From: Nematopogon swammerdamellus
Taxonomy: Eukaryota; Arthropoda; Insecta; Lepidoptera; Adelidae
Direction: 5' to 3'
NCBI GenBank assembly: GCA_946902875.1
Contig: OX336345.1
Span: forward strand, 5,549,395 to 5,613,394
DNA length: 64,000 nucleotides
Part shown: one piece after another, positions 63,548 through 64,000 of the stretch
Position numbering within the stretch: position 1 is the first letter of the stretch
How the letters are laid out: every line of letters starts with the position of its first letter
The notes under the pieces: model-generated
Databases searched by the model: none
The model's input: only the letters and a program-made list of their open reading frames with translations
What the model was told of the DNA's origin: nothing
Program-made: the position numbers and the translations under genes

Positions 63548-64000
63548 TAAAAAACCCCCGACTCTTAAAAAGTCAAAAATAATTTCCGTTTACTTACTTA
63601 AAGGAGTCGGTGGACCGCTAAGTAAATTCTCGCGCAACTCTTGAGTCTTCATATTTAATTTACTTAGCGGTCCCCCGACTCCTTTAAGTAAGTAAACGGA
63701 AATTATTTTTGACTTTTTAAGAGTCGGGGGTTTTTTAAATTTGTAATTTAACTTTTATTTCAAGCTTTTTAAAAAAACCGCATGCAAATCGGTCCTCTTT
63801 TTATTAAGATAATTATTTTTTTTATTACTTAATTACTTTATTACTTTATTACAAACATAGCTAAGAACCATCCCGATTAAACAAGCTTCCTAATAAAAAA
63901 ACCGCATCCAAATCGGTCCATCCGTTTGGGAGCTACGATGCCACAGACAGACACACACACACACACGTCAAACTTATAACACCCCTCCGTTTTTTTCGTC
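63548..64000 (+). repeat. Hairpin repeat D, copy 2, complete arms, runs off the window
   Basis: AAAAAACCCCCGACTCTTAA and following bases to GACCGCTAAGTAAAT pair with 63655-63745 over about 86 bp; loop of about 40 bases. The tail is nearly identical to copy 1, with a shorter CA run (63950-63967) and CCCCTCCGTTTTTTTCGTC at the edge. Confidence 0.85.

Overview
The window looks like insect nuclear DNA, most likely from a moth or butterfly. It is AT-rich. It holds two SINE families with Pol III-type heads of the kind described in moths, many 5'-truncated non-LTR retrotransposons, short inverted-repeat DNA elements, and the short 3' tails ending in a GCCCGCGGCTTCGCTCGCG-like signature that are scattered through lepidopteran genomes. 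I found no convincing host protein-coding gene, no functional tRNA or rRNA gene, and nothing bacterial (operon, ribosome binding site, CRISPR). Nearly every long open frame lies in a mobile element or a tandem repeat. The region is best read as a nested transposon graveyard: intergenic, intronic or heterochromatic DNA.

Layout. 1-0.9 kb: dead Tc1-like transposon. 1.9-4.1 kb: repeat-A copy, then a 5'-truncated R4/Dong-like retrotransposon between TAA repeats, then a GC-rich block with a similar 3' tail. 5-13 kb: SINE-B copies, other interspersed repeats, a CA microsatellite, a 314-bp duplicated block, a second repeat-A copy and a 281-bp MITE. 13.6-14.3 kb: element with ~150-bp inverted ends. 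15.3-18.2 kb: SINE-C, SINE-B and inverted-repeat structures. 18.8-23.5 kb: a near-perfect 260-bp foldback, the C-terminal end of a Helitron helicase, and about 21 copies of a 130-bp satellite interrupted by a retrotransposon. 24.8-28 kb: small duplications and tails. 29.2-30.4 kb: 1.15-kb foldback with ~515-bp arms. 31-34 kb: mostly unrecognised sequence. 34-42.7 kb: dense repeat A, SINE-B, SINE-C and CR1/Jockey-type LINE fragments. 42.7-44.5 kb: 1.77-kb palindrome made of ~67-bp repeats. 44.6-51.4 kb: tails, a degenerate LINE, a rearranged SINE-B. 51.4-53.4 kb: the longest LINE copy, with a reverse transcriptase. 55.4-59.9 kb: two abutting PIF/Harbinger-like elements, each with a Myb/SANT-like gene and a truncated transposase. 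61.3-64 kb: another LINE 3' end, SINE-B, a MITE and a hairpin repeat that runs off the edge.

Nothing here functions as a pathway. The common theme is parasitism among elements: SINEs that share a body, satellites grown inside DNA transposons, and retrotransposons inserted into satellites. The most interesting items are the SINE family whose head combines tRNA-like and 5S rRNA-like promoter segments, the palindromic and foldback structures that could produce double-stranded RNA, the satellite fused to the Helitron helicase, and the paired Harbinger elements carrying clusters of AACCGGTT palindromes. All family assignments come from reading motifs by eye; no database search was possible.
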